Shown here: piece by piece, positions 23,018 to 33,053 of the stretch
Numbering within the stretch: position 1 is the first letter of the stretch
Layout of the letters: each line of letters begins with the position of its first letter
DNA from: Clavulina sp. PMI_390
Taxonomy: Eukaryota; Basidiomycota; Agaricomycetes; Cantharellales; Hydnaceae
Direction of reading: 5' to 3'
NCBI GenBank assembly: GCA_015039315.1
Contig: WIDE01000011.1
Span: 434,001 to 498,000, forward strand
Length of the DNA stretch: 64,000 nt
Notes under the pieces: model-generated
The model's database searches: none
The model's input: the letters and a program-made list of their open reading frames with translations, nothing else
What the model was told of the DNA's origin: nothing
Position numbers and translations under genes: made by a program

Positions 23018-23544
23018 GAACGCGTCTATTTATGTATCGCGACATCATCTGTCACACTGGTGGCGTGCGCAGGATAACGTACAAACTCGAATGACTCCGA
23101 GGTCTAAAAAACGGTTGGGGTATATCGAAAGATGGAACGTACGAGTCCGCAACGTCAGATACGGGAGAATGTTGAAGAGCGTGGGAAGCAGCACCATTTG
23201 GATGCTCGTCTTTATTTATCCAAAGAAAATGGGCCCAACCAAAATCAGCCCATGTCTTGGTGAGATAAGTGGCAGTCATGAGTTTGATCATCGTTGGCCA
23301 TGAAGCATTCATTTTTGGCCAGCATGATGAATAGGGCAGCGAGCAGTATGATAATCCCCAATGGACACTGACTCTCATTGCCATTAGGCGCTCTTATTTT
23401 GGGGCTGGGTCCAATACAGATATCATAATCTTCCAGTCTAGGGAGGCCTGGACAAAGTGGCTATGAGTTTGTAGGAGTCTAGGTTGTGGGATGGACTGAG
23501 CGGCGGGTGCGAATCACCTGCAAACCTTGACTTGTCACAGGGCT

Positions 23545-23551
23545 TGAGTCA
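23545..23551. promoter_or_regulatory. Gcn4/AP-1-type site TGAGTCA
   Basis: A perfect TGAGTCA, the same symmetric consensus TGA(C/G)TCA, lies 21 bp upstream of the WRS1 start codon. It may fall in the 5' UTR, which would argue against a role as an activator site. Confidence 0.35.
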
Positions 23552-23571
23552 CTCTCAAGACACGATCAGAA

Positions 23572-25839
23572 ATGTCCTTGCCAGCAGCATCCATAGCCAA
23601 CGCAGTAGAGGCGGTCTCTACTAGCTTACAGAATGCCGAAATCAAAGAATCGTATGCTCTATCCTGTCCGATTGCCATCGCCGCGCCCTTACCCTCTGCT
23701 CCATCATCCTCCATTGGCGTATGTGTACATGACTCGATTGGAACTCTGTACACGTCCTCAAATCTAGCTCGGCTGCCTCAGCTTCGGCACCTGCACCAGC
23801 CCCGGCGGCAGTAGAAAATCAAGAGCAGGTGGTCACCCCCTGGGATGTCAAGGGCCAGGTCTCAGCCGACGGTCGTCAGATGGCGATCGACTACGATAAA
23901 CTCATCGAACAGTTTGGCACGCGCAAGATCGACGACGAGCTGTTGAAGCGCTTCGAGGCGCTCACAGGACAAAAGCCTCATCCTCTGTTGCGCAGAGGGC
24001 TTTTCTTCTCTCATCGGTGAGTGAATGCATATGGTAGATCCGATCGAGCACACACTTGACGAAATTCTTGAACGCTCTCATGCCATAACTTTCTGGCCTA
24101 CTCAGTGAATTCGGGAGAATACTGGATCTCTACGAGAAGGGCAAGCCTTTCTATCTCTATACCGGGCGAGGACCGAGTAGTGGGAGCATGCACCTCGGCC
24201 ACTTGATTCCATTCATGTTCACAAAGTCTGTCTTCCCACCGCTTCGGCCTCTGTACTACTAGCTCACCTGCGCATTCCCAGATGGCTACAAGATGTCTTT
24301 GATGTGCCACTTGTTATTCAGCTCACCGGTATGCCGTCTCCATCCACTTTCGGCGGGCGGGCTTCTCATCTTTCCGATCCTCGATGCATGCATATACGCA
24401 TTTACAGACGACGAAAAGTTCCTCTTCAAACATGACTTGAAGCCCGAGGATGTCCAAAAGTTCGCGCGAGAGAACGCCAAAGATATTATATCTTGTGGCT
24501 TCAGGCTCGATCGGACGTTTATCTTCAGTGATTTCGACTTTGTCGGGTGAGTGATTTTCTGAAATTAGTTCATATGACTCTTGGAACTATATGGGGCTTA
24601 TTCTGCTCGCTACAGCGGCGCGTTCTACAAGAATGTGGTGAAGATTTCCAGATGCATTACGGTGAACCAATCAAGAGCGACATTTGGTTTCCAGGACACG
24701 TGAGTTCCATTGTTATTCAACGAATAGACCTTCAACTGAGTCCAGGATGATTTGACATTATAGAGACAGCATTGGGAAACTCCACTTCGTCTCTGTCCAG
24801 GCTGCGACATCCTTCTCCAATTCGTTCCCCCAAATCTTTGGGACAAAGTCTGACATCCCTTCGCTCATTCCGTGCGCCATTGACCAGGTATGCTTGGTGA
24901 TTTCTTGCCGATCCCAAATTTCAAGTCTAACTGCTCTCATTAAATCACTTCACCGCGCCGTCCCATCTTGCTCTTGCCTCCTCGAATCTATCGTGCACGA
25001 TAGGACCCTTACTTCCGCCTCACGCGAGATGTTGCCGTCAAGCTCAAATATCCCAAGCCCGCACTTATCCACGCCAAATTCATCCCCGCTCTCCAAGGCC
25101 CTCAAACCAAGATGTCTGCGTCTGACCCGAACAGCACAATCTACATGACCGACACGGCCTCGCAGATCAAAAACAAGATCAACAAGCACGGCTTCAGCGG
25201 TGGGCGGGATACCGAGGAGGAACATCGAAGACTGGGAGGCAATCCTGATGTTGATGTGTCCTTCCAGTACCTCAAGTTCTTCGAAGAGGATGACGCAGAA
25301 ATTGAGAGGATTGACCGAGTCAGTCCCTATCATATTATACCCTATTCTATGATGGGATATCAGTGCTCACGATTCTAATTTGCTGGGCTGGAAATACAGG
25401 AGTACCGTGCAGGGACAATGCTGACCGGTCAATTGAAGGCGCTTTGCATCAAGGCGATCCAAGAGCGCGTCAAACTCTTCCAAGACGTATGTCCATTTTT
25501 TCGCCCCATGTTTCATAGTGTGCAATGAGACCGTTTTGCTGACCATGTGGTCTGCTTGTCACCTTGCTCTTCGTTTTTGACACAATTCGGCTCTTAAATT
25601 TCGCTTTCACTCCTTAGACCCGCGCAAAGGTTACAGAAGACGTCGTGAACCAATTCATGGATCGCACACGGAAGATTGACCCCACGCCCGGCAAGAGAGC
25701 TGCTCCGGCGCCTCCTGTCACCGTTCCTGCCCCCGTCGATGCTGCTCCACCCGCGACAGTGCCCGCTGAGGCTGTTGTACCACCTGCTACGACTACCGCA
25801 GATGTCGCAGGCGCTACCATACCTGCTGCCGACCGTTGA
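23572..25839 (+). CDS. WRS1: cytosolic tryptophanyl-tRNA synthetase
   Basis: Charges tRNA-Trp in the cytosol. The first exon starts [20 protein letters not shown] at 23572 and splices at 23651/23768 to an Ala/Pro-rich linker, then [20 protein letters not shown]. The class I signatures are present: [15 protein letters not shown] (HIGH) and [14 protein letters not shown] (KMSKS). Also seen are [19 protein letters not shown] and [17 protein letters not shown], all typical of the eukaryotic enzyme. The core ends near [20 protein letters not shown] tail of about 50 residues made almost only of Ala, Pro, Val and Thr follows, which is not part of the conserved enzyme. At least nine introns occur. 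The stop TGA is at 25837-25839. Confidence 0.95.
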
Positions 25840-26149
25840 AGCTGAAAGGGAAGTTGGGTGTCCTCATTTCGTTAGCTACTGTGCATGTATTTTGTCTATC
25901 GCGTAGGAATCGCTACACTAGAAATAACCGGTCGCCTAGCTATTTGAATAACATGTGAGGCTGGTATTTCTCCAAATACCAGGCCATGTGGATTGGCAGA
26001 AATGGTCCAGCCAATCAGGCGCATGTTGTTCACCTTGTTTGTTGACATCAAGGGCGGAGTTCCCCGGAAGGTCATTCACTCCCCTTTCCACACCCACCCA
26101 CCCACTCCCATAGCTCAAAGCTCAACGTCAACGACGGAAGTTCCACAGG
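25840..26149. other. intergenic stretch
   Basis: A 310-bp spacer with the WRS1 3' region and the promoter of the transporter gene. A pyrimidine-rich stretch lies just before the transporter start. No gene is seen. Confidence 0.5.
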
Positions 26150-28172
26150 ATGGCACTCGTCAAAGACAAATTGTTCGTTCCGACGCTGATTGCTGGCATG
26201 CTCATCACTGGTAAGTGAGCGGTCGAGCGGGTCGTGTGCCTGCTGCGTCCCTCGCAGCGACTCAGCGGTACCCCCTGTGTTTCTGGAAGCGCCGACACTT
26301 ACCATTGCTTCCTTCCCCTTTGCGTATGGTTACTGTGCTACTGTGCTGCCAACCGACGAGCAGGAGCTGCCAACTCGCTCTTCACCAAGTATCAAGATAA
26401 CCAGTGCGTCGAGAACTGCGATGACGGGAGCCCTGGACGGCCTGTCCTCTTCGAGCAGCCCGTGTGGCAAACGTTGCAGATGTTTGTTGGAGAGGTGAGT
26501 ACTGCTGGTCTATGCTCGCTACGCATCCAAGAGCGCTAACGAATGTGTTCATCATGGATGCTGTGATGGCGGTTGCTGTTCTAGATGTTCTGTACGTGCT
26601 TGATGCTGGCCCCTCTTCCAATGCCAGTAATGGGCGCTGAACTGATTCCTGGAATACACCTTACTCCATGCAGGCTTCATCCCTGTTATCTACACCTACT
26701 TCACAGAGAAGCACAAGGCCAATGGTGTTCAACTACCAACCTCGGAAGAGGAGGACACCCCCAATTCGACCTCCAAGGCCGCCTCTCATCTGATCCCCAT
26801 GAAAGGATGGAGCATCTTGCTCATGTGGATCCCAGCTATCTGTGACCTGACTGGGACGACAGTGTGTATTCGTCCGAGTTCCTGGTATCGGACAGTGGTT
26901 CGCTAAATCGTTTATCCTTGACTTCCCTCTAGCTCATGATGATCGGTCTGCTGTACACCCCTGTTTCCATCTATCAGATGACTCGAGGTGCCTTGGTTCT
27001 CTGGGTCGGCTTGTTCTCTGTCATGTTCCTGCGGAGGAAGCTTTACCTCTACCAGTGCGTTACCCCCAGACATTTTCCAAATGTTGTCCACCTATTCTTC
27101 TTTTCGCTAATATTTCTCCCCTTGTACAGGTGGTTATCGCTCGTGACGGTCATGGCTGGTGTCTCTGTGGTCGGCTTGTCTGGATCGTTGGCAAAGGATA
27201 CCGGGAAGGGTGATTCACTGCTATCGATCGCTGGCAGAATGGCGACCAGGGAGGAGCCTCCTACCGAAGTTACCGTGTTCATCGGTGAGTTGTTTTTATG
27301 CGTTCCTCGGAGCACCACTCATCAATTTCATCCTTTATAGGCATCTTGTTCATCCTCTTTGCTCAGCTCTTGTGAGTTGTTCACCACTTTCTGTACATTG
27401 TGTTTCTGTATACTTATACCTTCCTTCCTACTCTCCTAGCACGGCTACCCAGTTCGTGGTCGAAGAAAAGATCATGTCGATCTACTCGCTTGCTCCCCTT
27501 GAAGCCGTCGGATGGGAAGGTTTCTTTGGTGCAGGCTCTATCGTGCTCGCGATCCCAGTCCTCACTGCGTACAAGTCTGTCTCCCCATTCTTCGACCTTG
27601 CACGTGGCTGGACCCAGATGACATCGTCATTCGCCGTGTTGTGGAGCTCAGTCGCCATCATGTGCTCCATTGCTCTGTTCAACGCTTGCGGACTGGCGGT
27701 GACAAGACACGTGAGCGCCACGGCAAGGAGCACTGCTGATACATGCAGAACCATCTTGATCTGGACCATCAGCTTGGCGCTTGGTTGGGAGCACCTGATC
27801 TGGCCATGGACGCTATTGCAGCTGGTTGGCTTCGGTCTGTTGGTGTATGGAACTGTAAGTTTCGCATTTTCCCAGTTATTTGTCTACGCTACTATCGTGA
27901 ATGCAAGGCTGATTGACCATCTGATATTTGCGTGACCTTAGTTCGTGTTCAACGACCTCTACGAGCCCCCTTCGTTCCTGAAGCCTGCCCCAAGCTCTGT
28001 CCCGGGCATCGCCATCACCTCGTCCGAAGATCTCGAGTCTGCGGCTGATGAGAGGCGCGCACTTCTTGCCCAGGAGCATCTTGACGAGACTGCTACTTTG
28101 CCAGCTGACTTGGGCACCGGCGGGTACGACGTCGTTCCCCCACCTGGTAACGCAACCAATGCGAGATCGTAA
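26150..28172 (+). CDS. SLC35F6-like drug/metabolite-superfamily transporter
   Basis: A multi-pass membrane protein of the nucleotide-sugar/drug-metabolite transporter superfamily, closest in motif to SLC35F6 (ANT2-binding protein). It starts MALVKDKLFVPTLIAGMLIT, the first membrane helix, followed by GAANSLFTKYQDNQCVENC. Conserved segments are PAICDLTGTTLMMIGLLYTP, SVYQMTRGALVLWVGLFSVM-type (here with IYQMTRG), FTATQFVVEEKIMSIYSLAP and AVGWEGFFGAGS. Later helices include LIWTISLALGWEHLIWPWTL and LLVYGTFVFNDLYEPP. About ten helices fit the family. The tail is hydrophilic (VPGIAITSSEDLESAADERR). Mammalian SLC35F6 is lysosomal/mitochondrial, but the substrate here is unknown. Introns interrupt it about seven times. 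The stop TAA is at 28170-28172. Confidence 0.88.
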
Positions 28173-28759
28173 GCGAATCGTTCGCATTGCCTGCATGGCT
28201 CAGGCGACTAGGTTCATCCTACGGAGCCTCCGTGAGGGTGCATGCATAATGAGGACCTTTGATTTCTTAGCCTCTCTTCCGTACACTGATCCAGAGTCAT
28301 CTTGGTTCTACCCTTACACTTGTACATTATTTTCATCCGTCCGCATAATTGGGACTCGTTTCACCTTCTAATTCACATCATGCATTTGCTTTTACACACC
28401 ACGCTTGCGAAAATGAGCTCCTAGCCCACACTTCGGAAGGCTTCTCTCTATGATCATGGTGGAGTTTGCTCTGAAAATATTGCGCAACTCGGTTTAGGGG
28501 TTACGGACAGAGCGATACCAATTTTTGAGTGGAAAAGTAGTCCAATTGATTCATAACGGCAAGAGAGAGCGAAAGGGAAGAGGTATAGTGCAAATGTAAA
28601 TACCGATATCCCAAGGGCAAGAATGGCAGTCGCTAGGCTGATAGCGCAGTAGGTAAAAACAGAGAGGAGAGAGAAACAGGGAGGGACGATGGTGCTAAGT
28701 TACGAACGAGAGGCGAAGAGCGCGTGCGGGAAGCTAACAAGAGAGGTAGCAGGGGGTGA
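28173..28759. other. convergent intergenic stretch
   Basis: A 587-bp spacer between the ends of the transporter and syntaxin genes. Both 3' UTRs should lie here. No further feature was recognised. Confidence 0.5.
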
Positions 28760-30298
28760 TCATTTGCTACTGGGCTTGAACTTGATAACGAGGATAATAG
28801 CGATGATGATAATGATGATGAGGCAGATGACGAAGCAGATCCATCGCTTTTTTCGTGCAGAGCGAGCAGATTCGACCGCTTTCTCGGTGTATTGTACACT
28901 ATAGGCAGGACGAGAGATATCATGGTAAGTCACCGTACTTGCATGCATGGGAAAGAGAATGAACATACCCAGTCTCAAGATCTTTGTTCGCCACCTCGGT
29001 GTTTTGCTCAATAACATTGATGACCTCGTCTTGTTGTTCCACAAGAACGCTCATCTATTATTTTGCAAGTCGAAAGACAAATAACAATGTGAGTTACGGA
29101 AGAAACGGGATAAATTTGATTCATGGGAGACGTACGTCATTGAACAATTGGGCCAGCTCTGTTAGTGTCCTCTCAATTCGTTGGATGTCCTCGTGTCGTG
29201 CCTGAACTTCACGATATGCTGCGCGCGATTCGCCGTATCGGTTCGAGTTCATCAACTGGAGCGGAGGAGATAAGTGAGCAAACAGAACAAGGCATGCAAC
29301 ACAGAGAAACTCACAGCTTGCTGGAAGACCTGATTGTTACCACTGTCGTCGTTCACTACTGCCTTGACTTCTTCAGGTGTAGCGTCTGGCTTGACGATCC
29401 TAAACTGTCGCTCCATGCGCTGCTTGTACTTTTGCCGGAACTGCCTCTCGACATCCTGGTACCCCTGAATGGCCTCGAGGAACTTGCTCTTCACAAGACC
29501 AATTTGCTGCTTCTTAATCTGCCCGTCTCGCGAGTTGCGAGAGGCCTGACGTTCGAGTGCTTTGATGCGGCGTTTGAGGACGGATGAGAGGGCAGAGGTC
29601 TCCTCGACAAGTGCTTCGAGTTGCTGTTCGTTTGCGCGCTGAGCAGTGTCGTCCACGCCGTTCAGCGAGCGTGAGTGCAGGTCACCGATTTGGCGGACTT
29701 GGCCATTGAATGTGCGAATGTCATCTTGGATAGAGGAGATCTGTGGGATATAGAAGACAGGTTGTGTGTGCGAGGCGAGCGTCAAAATGTCCCATGCCAG
29801 GCACAAGGGGTTCGTTCGTTCGTCAGTCTACACGCATAGGACAAATGCAGGAAAGAAAGATCACGCACCTCTGAGTAGAATGCAGACATATCACCGCCTT
29901 CCTCTCCGTAGCCTGCGCCATTGGCATTGGCGCTGACTGGCGTGGGTCCACGCCGAGGAGCTGACATTTCATAACTGCCAGAGTCCTGTTGTGCGTATTG
30001 GTTTTGTCGGTAGCCTGGACCAGCAGGAGGAGTGTTGTAGCGTGATGGAACGGATTGTGATTGGGTGGGGTATGAGGGTTGTCTACGTTGGATAGGGGCC
30101 GGTCAGCGACGCCGTTGCTTTGCACCGTCACTGTGGCAAGACAGCGAGCCAGGATACGCACTCGAGGTTATTGTAGCCACCGCCACCGCCACCCTGGGCC
30201 TGTGAGGATAGACAGGGTTCGATTTAGCTAATTTTATTATACGAGAGGGGCATAGACCAGAGCATTACCCTCATTGCTGCCAGTCTGTCCCGAGCCAT
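28760..30298 (-). CDS. SSO1: plasma-membrane syntaxin (Qa-SNARE, Sso1/2-like)
   Basis: A target-membrane SNARE for exocytosis. It starts MARDRLAAMRAQ at 30298, followed by a Gly/Pro/Gln/Tyr-rich stretch. The N-terminal Habc bundle begins near AFYSEISSIQDDIRTFNGQV and runs through LKRRIKALERQASRN and VKSKFLEAIQGYQDVERQF. The SNARE motif includes HEDIQRIERTLTELAQLFND and VLVEQQDEVINVIEQNTEVA, with the central zero-layer Gln in the VEQQDEV segment. The C-terminal anchor is WICFVICLIIIIIIAIILVI followed by a short basic end. Six or so introns occur. The length, about 340 residues, is slightly above yeast Sso1. Orthology to Sso1/2 rather than to Golgi syntaxins rests on the SNARE motif. Confidence 0.9.
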
Positions 30299-30381
30299 GA
30301 TTTGATCAAGTGAGTTTTAGCGAGTTTAGTTTGGTGATTTGGAGAGACCAGGTCGTTCGAGAGCGCAGCTCGTCGAAGGAC

Positions 30382-30419
<38 letters not shown>

Positions 30420-30924
30420 AGAAAAAAGAGGAGAGAGAAGAGAGGCTAGGAGACTGGTGGTTGGAGAGAGAGGATAGAGGTTGTCCCACTCGGTCGTTGG
30501 AGCTGCTGCTGTGTGATTGTGGTCCCACCTTCCCGTGACACCTCAATTGAGCGGGGTTTGCCGCCTGCGCGCACAGTGATGGCCTCCATCATTCATCTCT
30601 GTTGCAGCTAAGAAACGTTGATTCTCGCTGATCACTTTCATGCAATTTAGCCTTCCCATCGTCTAGGCCTGATCCCCAGCCACCTGGGCGGACCTAATAA
30701 TAATAATAGCGCCCGCGCCTCCAACGCCAAGGCGCGCATCAACCTCACCCCTCCTATTGATAGGTTTCGGTACACAGAATTCGGTCACAGCCTCTGTCGT
30801 CCGCACAAAATATAACAATCATTATTTACATATCATTCCTGATGTACATGCATGAATTTTTTTTTCGAGCACAATGATAAAGTTGGTCTCCCAGAACTTA
30901 TTTGCAAGTGCCAAGATAGTTGTC
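30299..30924. promoter_or_regulatory. syntaxin promoter and ARG4 3' region
   Basis: A 626-bp spacer. It holds the AG repeat, a GTGACA at 30535-30540 and short GC-rich inverted stretches. No gene is supported. Confidence 0.4.
30385..30415. repeat. (AG)n dinucleotide microsatellite
   Basis: An uninterrupted AG repeat of 31 bases (15.5 units) about 90 bp upstream of the syntaxin start. On the gene's own strand it is a CT tract within a longer pyrimidine-rich promoter segment. Confidence 0.9.
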
Positions 30925-32824
30925 TCATTGCTTCACCTGAGCCAAGAGGCCCCTGAGCACCCCCACCTGCCTTCCAATCATCTCCTTGCTCGTGCCTCCG
31001 ATCGCAGCACGCTTCTCCACGCTCGTCTCAAAGTTGAATACATCCTTGACGTCTGCCTCAAATTTGGGAGAGAGCTCCTGCAGCTGAGCTAGAGATAGGT
31101 CCGAAATTTGGCAATGCGAGCGTTCAGCCAGGGCAACTGCACGACCAGAGATGTGATGTGTTTCACGGAATGGTGTCTATAAATGTGGGGCAGTGGATGG
31201 AGAAGTTAGGAGTTGGGGCGACGGAAATCTGGAGGGAAATAGGAAGATCAGAGCTTACCCCTTTGCGCACGAGATAGTCAGCCAAGTCAGTGGCAAGCAT
31301 GTCCATAGTGAGCGCCTGGTGCATCTTTTCGGCGTTGATCTACAAAGCGACACTTAAAGAGTCAGATACTGTGTGGACGAACAGAATGAATAGACGAACG
31401 GATAGTGTAGCGATGACGCCCTCAGCGATCTGGAGACAAGCCAGTGTGGTATCGAACGAGTCGAACAGAGGCTCTTTGTCCTCCTGCAAGTCCTTGTTGT
31501 ATGTGGATGGGAGACCCTTAAGAGTCATCAAGAAGCCTGACATCTAGCGTTTGACGGAAGGGTCAGATATTCCGCTATATCTCATTAGTAGGCGGGGAGG
31601 TTGTCTGACATTACCAAAGACCCTGCCAGATTTGCCTCGCAACAGCTCGAGCGAGTCGGCGTTCTTTTTCTGGGGCATCATACTCGAGCCCGTGCTGTAT
31701 CGGTGAAAGGGTACCGTATCTCGTGAGCAACCAGCCCATGAGCCTAACAAACAGCCCAGGATGGAACGAACCTGTAGGCATCACTGAGCGTAATGAACCC
31801 GAACTCAGCGGTAGAATAGATGATCAAATCTTCCGCCATCCTCGACAGATGCGTCATCGCCAGGCTCGCCCACATCATGAATTCGACGATAAAGTCTCGG
31901 TCACCGACCCCGTAGAGCGAGTTCTCAGCAATGGACGCGAATCCCAGTTCCTTGGCGAGGAATTCGCGATCAACGAGGAAGGGATTACCCGCGAGGGCTC
32001 CAGAGCCGAGGGGAAGCACGGAAATGCGGGGTTGGAGATCTCGGAAGCGTTGGAGATCGGATTGGAGGGAAAAGGCATGCGAGAGGAGAAGGTGGGACCA
32101 TCGGATAGGCAATGCACGCTGCACGAGGATAGCTTAGGATCTCAGTATCTGCGAGTCGATACTTAAGGAGGAAATATAGAAACACTTACCTGAAGGTGAG
32201 TGTAACCTGGCATAATGGCATCACGCTCTTTGTCCGCGCGTTCAACCATGACAGAGATTAAGTTCACCATGGCTTCCTGGATCTGAGTTGAAGCTTTCAA
32301 CAGCCACAAACGCATATCAGTCGCGACTTGATCATTTCGCGAGCGTCCCGTATGGAGCTTCCCGCCAATAGCACCAACAAGCTCGCTGAGTCGACGTTCA
32401 TTCGCGGTATGGATATCTTCGTCTTCAGGCTTGACGTCGAACTATAATACACCATCCGAATAAGAGGTGGTCAGCGCAATCTAGATAATATAGCAGATAA
32501 GAAACAGTACTCACTGTACCGTTTGCCCATTCCTGCTCGACGGTTTCCAGACCCTTTACGACCTTGGTGCACTCATCGGCCGAGAAGACACCTTGCTTCT
32601 GCAACGCCTTTGCATATGCGATCGATCCTCGAATATCCTCAGCGTACATTCGCTTATCATAAGCCAGAGACTGGTTGAACTGCCACATCCTGTTATTTTT
32701 CAGGTGACTCGAGTCAGTGCCACAGGGAGATCTCAACGCCAAACGTCTGTACGAACAGAGGATCCGTCTGGCCAGTGAACCGGCCACCCCATAGCTTTTG
32801 TTTAGTATGATCGGATGAGGACAT
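30925..32824 (-). CDS. ARG4: argininosuccinate lyase
   Basis: Splits argininosuccinate into arginine and fumarate, the last step of arginine synthesis. The start at 32824 gives [20 protein letters not shown], the conserved N-terminus. Other signatures are [58 protein letters not shown] and the fumarase/lyase-superfamily signature [13 protein letters not shown], which forms the mobile catalytic loop. [20 protein letters not shown] and the following HHISG complete the active-site segments. Eight or so introns occur, and the full length of about 465 residues fits the family. The stop is TGA at 30925-30927. It shares a 229-bp divergent promoter with the eIF2B epsilon gene. Confidence 0.95.
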
Positions 32825-32914
32825 AGCTAATTCTGTGTGTTTTGGAGAATTAGGAGGGTGTTTGCAGTTGAAAAAGCTTTGTGGTATTCACCGACAGCCC
32901 AAAATTGAATGGTC

Positions 32915-32920
32915 GAGTCA
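32915..32920. promoter_or_regulatory. Gcn4-type core GAGTCA in the ARG4/eIF2B-epsilon promoter
   Basis: GAGTCA (TGACTC on the ARG4 strand) lies 91 bp upstream of the ARG4 start and 134 bp upstream of the eIF2B epsilon start. It matches six of seven positions of the Gcn4/Cpc1 consensus. Confidence 0.4.
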
Positions 32921-33053
32921 GTTTGTTTGACGACCAAACCCAAATCTCTCTCAACACTCAACTTTCACTCGATCGGCCCCCCGAATATCGCCTAAAGCTA
33001 CCGATACTGCAAATTCAAAAGCCCCTAATCACTAGTCGAATAAGTTCACGATT

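Larger units (their letters stand above)
22899..23571. promoter_or_regulatory. divergent promoter region, methyltransferase / WRS1
   Basis: A 673-bp spacer with no convincing gene. It has two TGA(C/G)TCA sites, four GTGAC/GTCAC pentamers and one ACGCGT near 23020. If the upstream methyltransferase ATG at 23048 is used, its first 150 bp are coding. Confidence 0.4.

Noticed and set aside
23052..23384. Minus-strand 110-codon open frame upstream of WRS1
   Set aside because: No recognised motif, no splice partners, and it lies in the divergent promoter region.
29811..29824. Short GTTC-type tandem repeat inside a syntaxin intron
   Set aside because: Only about three units; too short to call a microsatellite.
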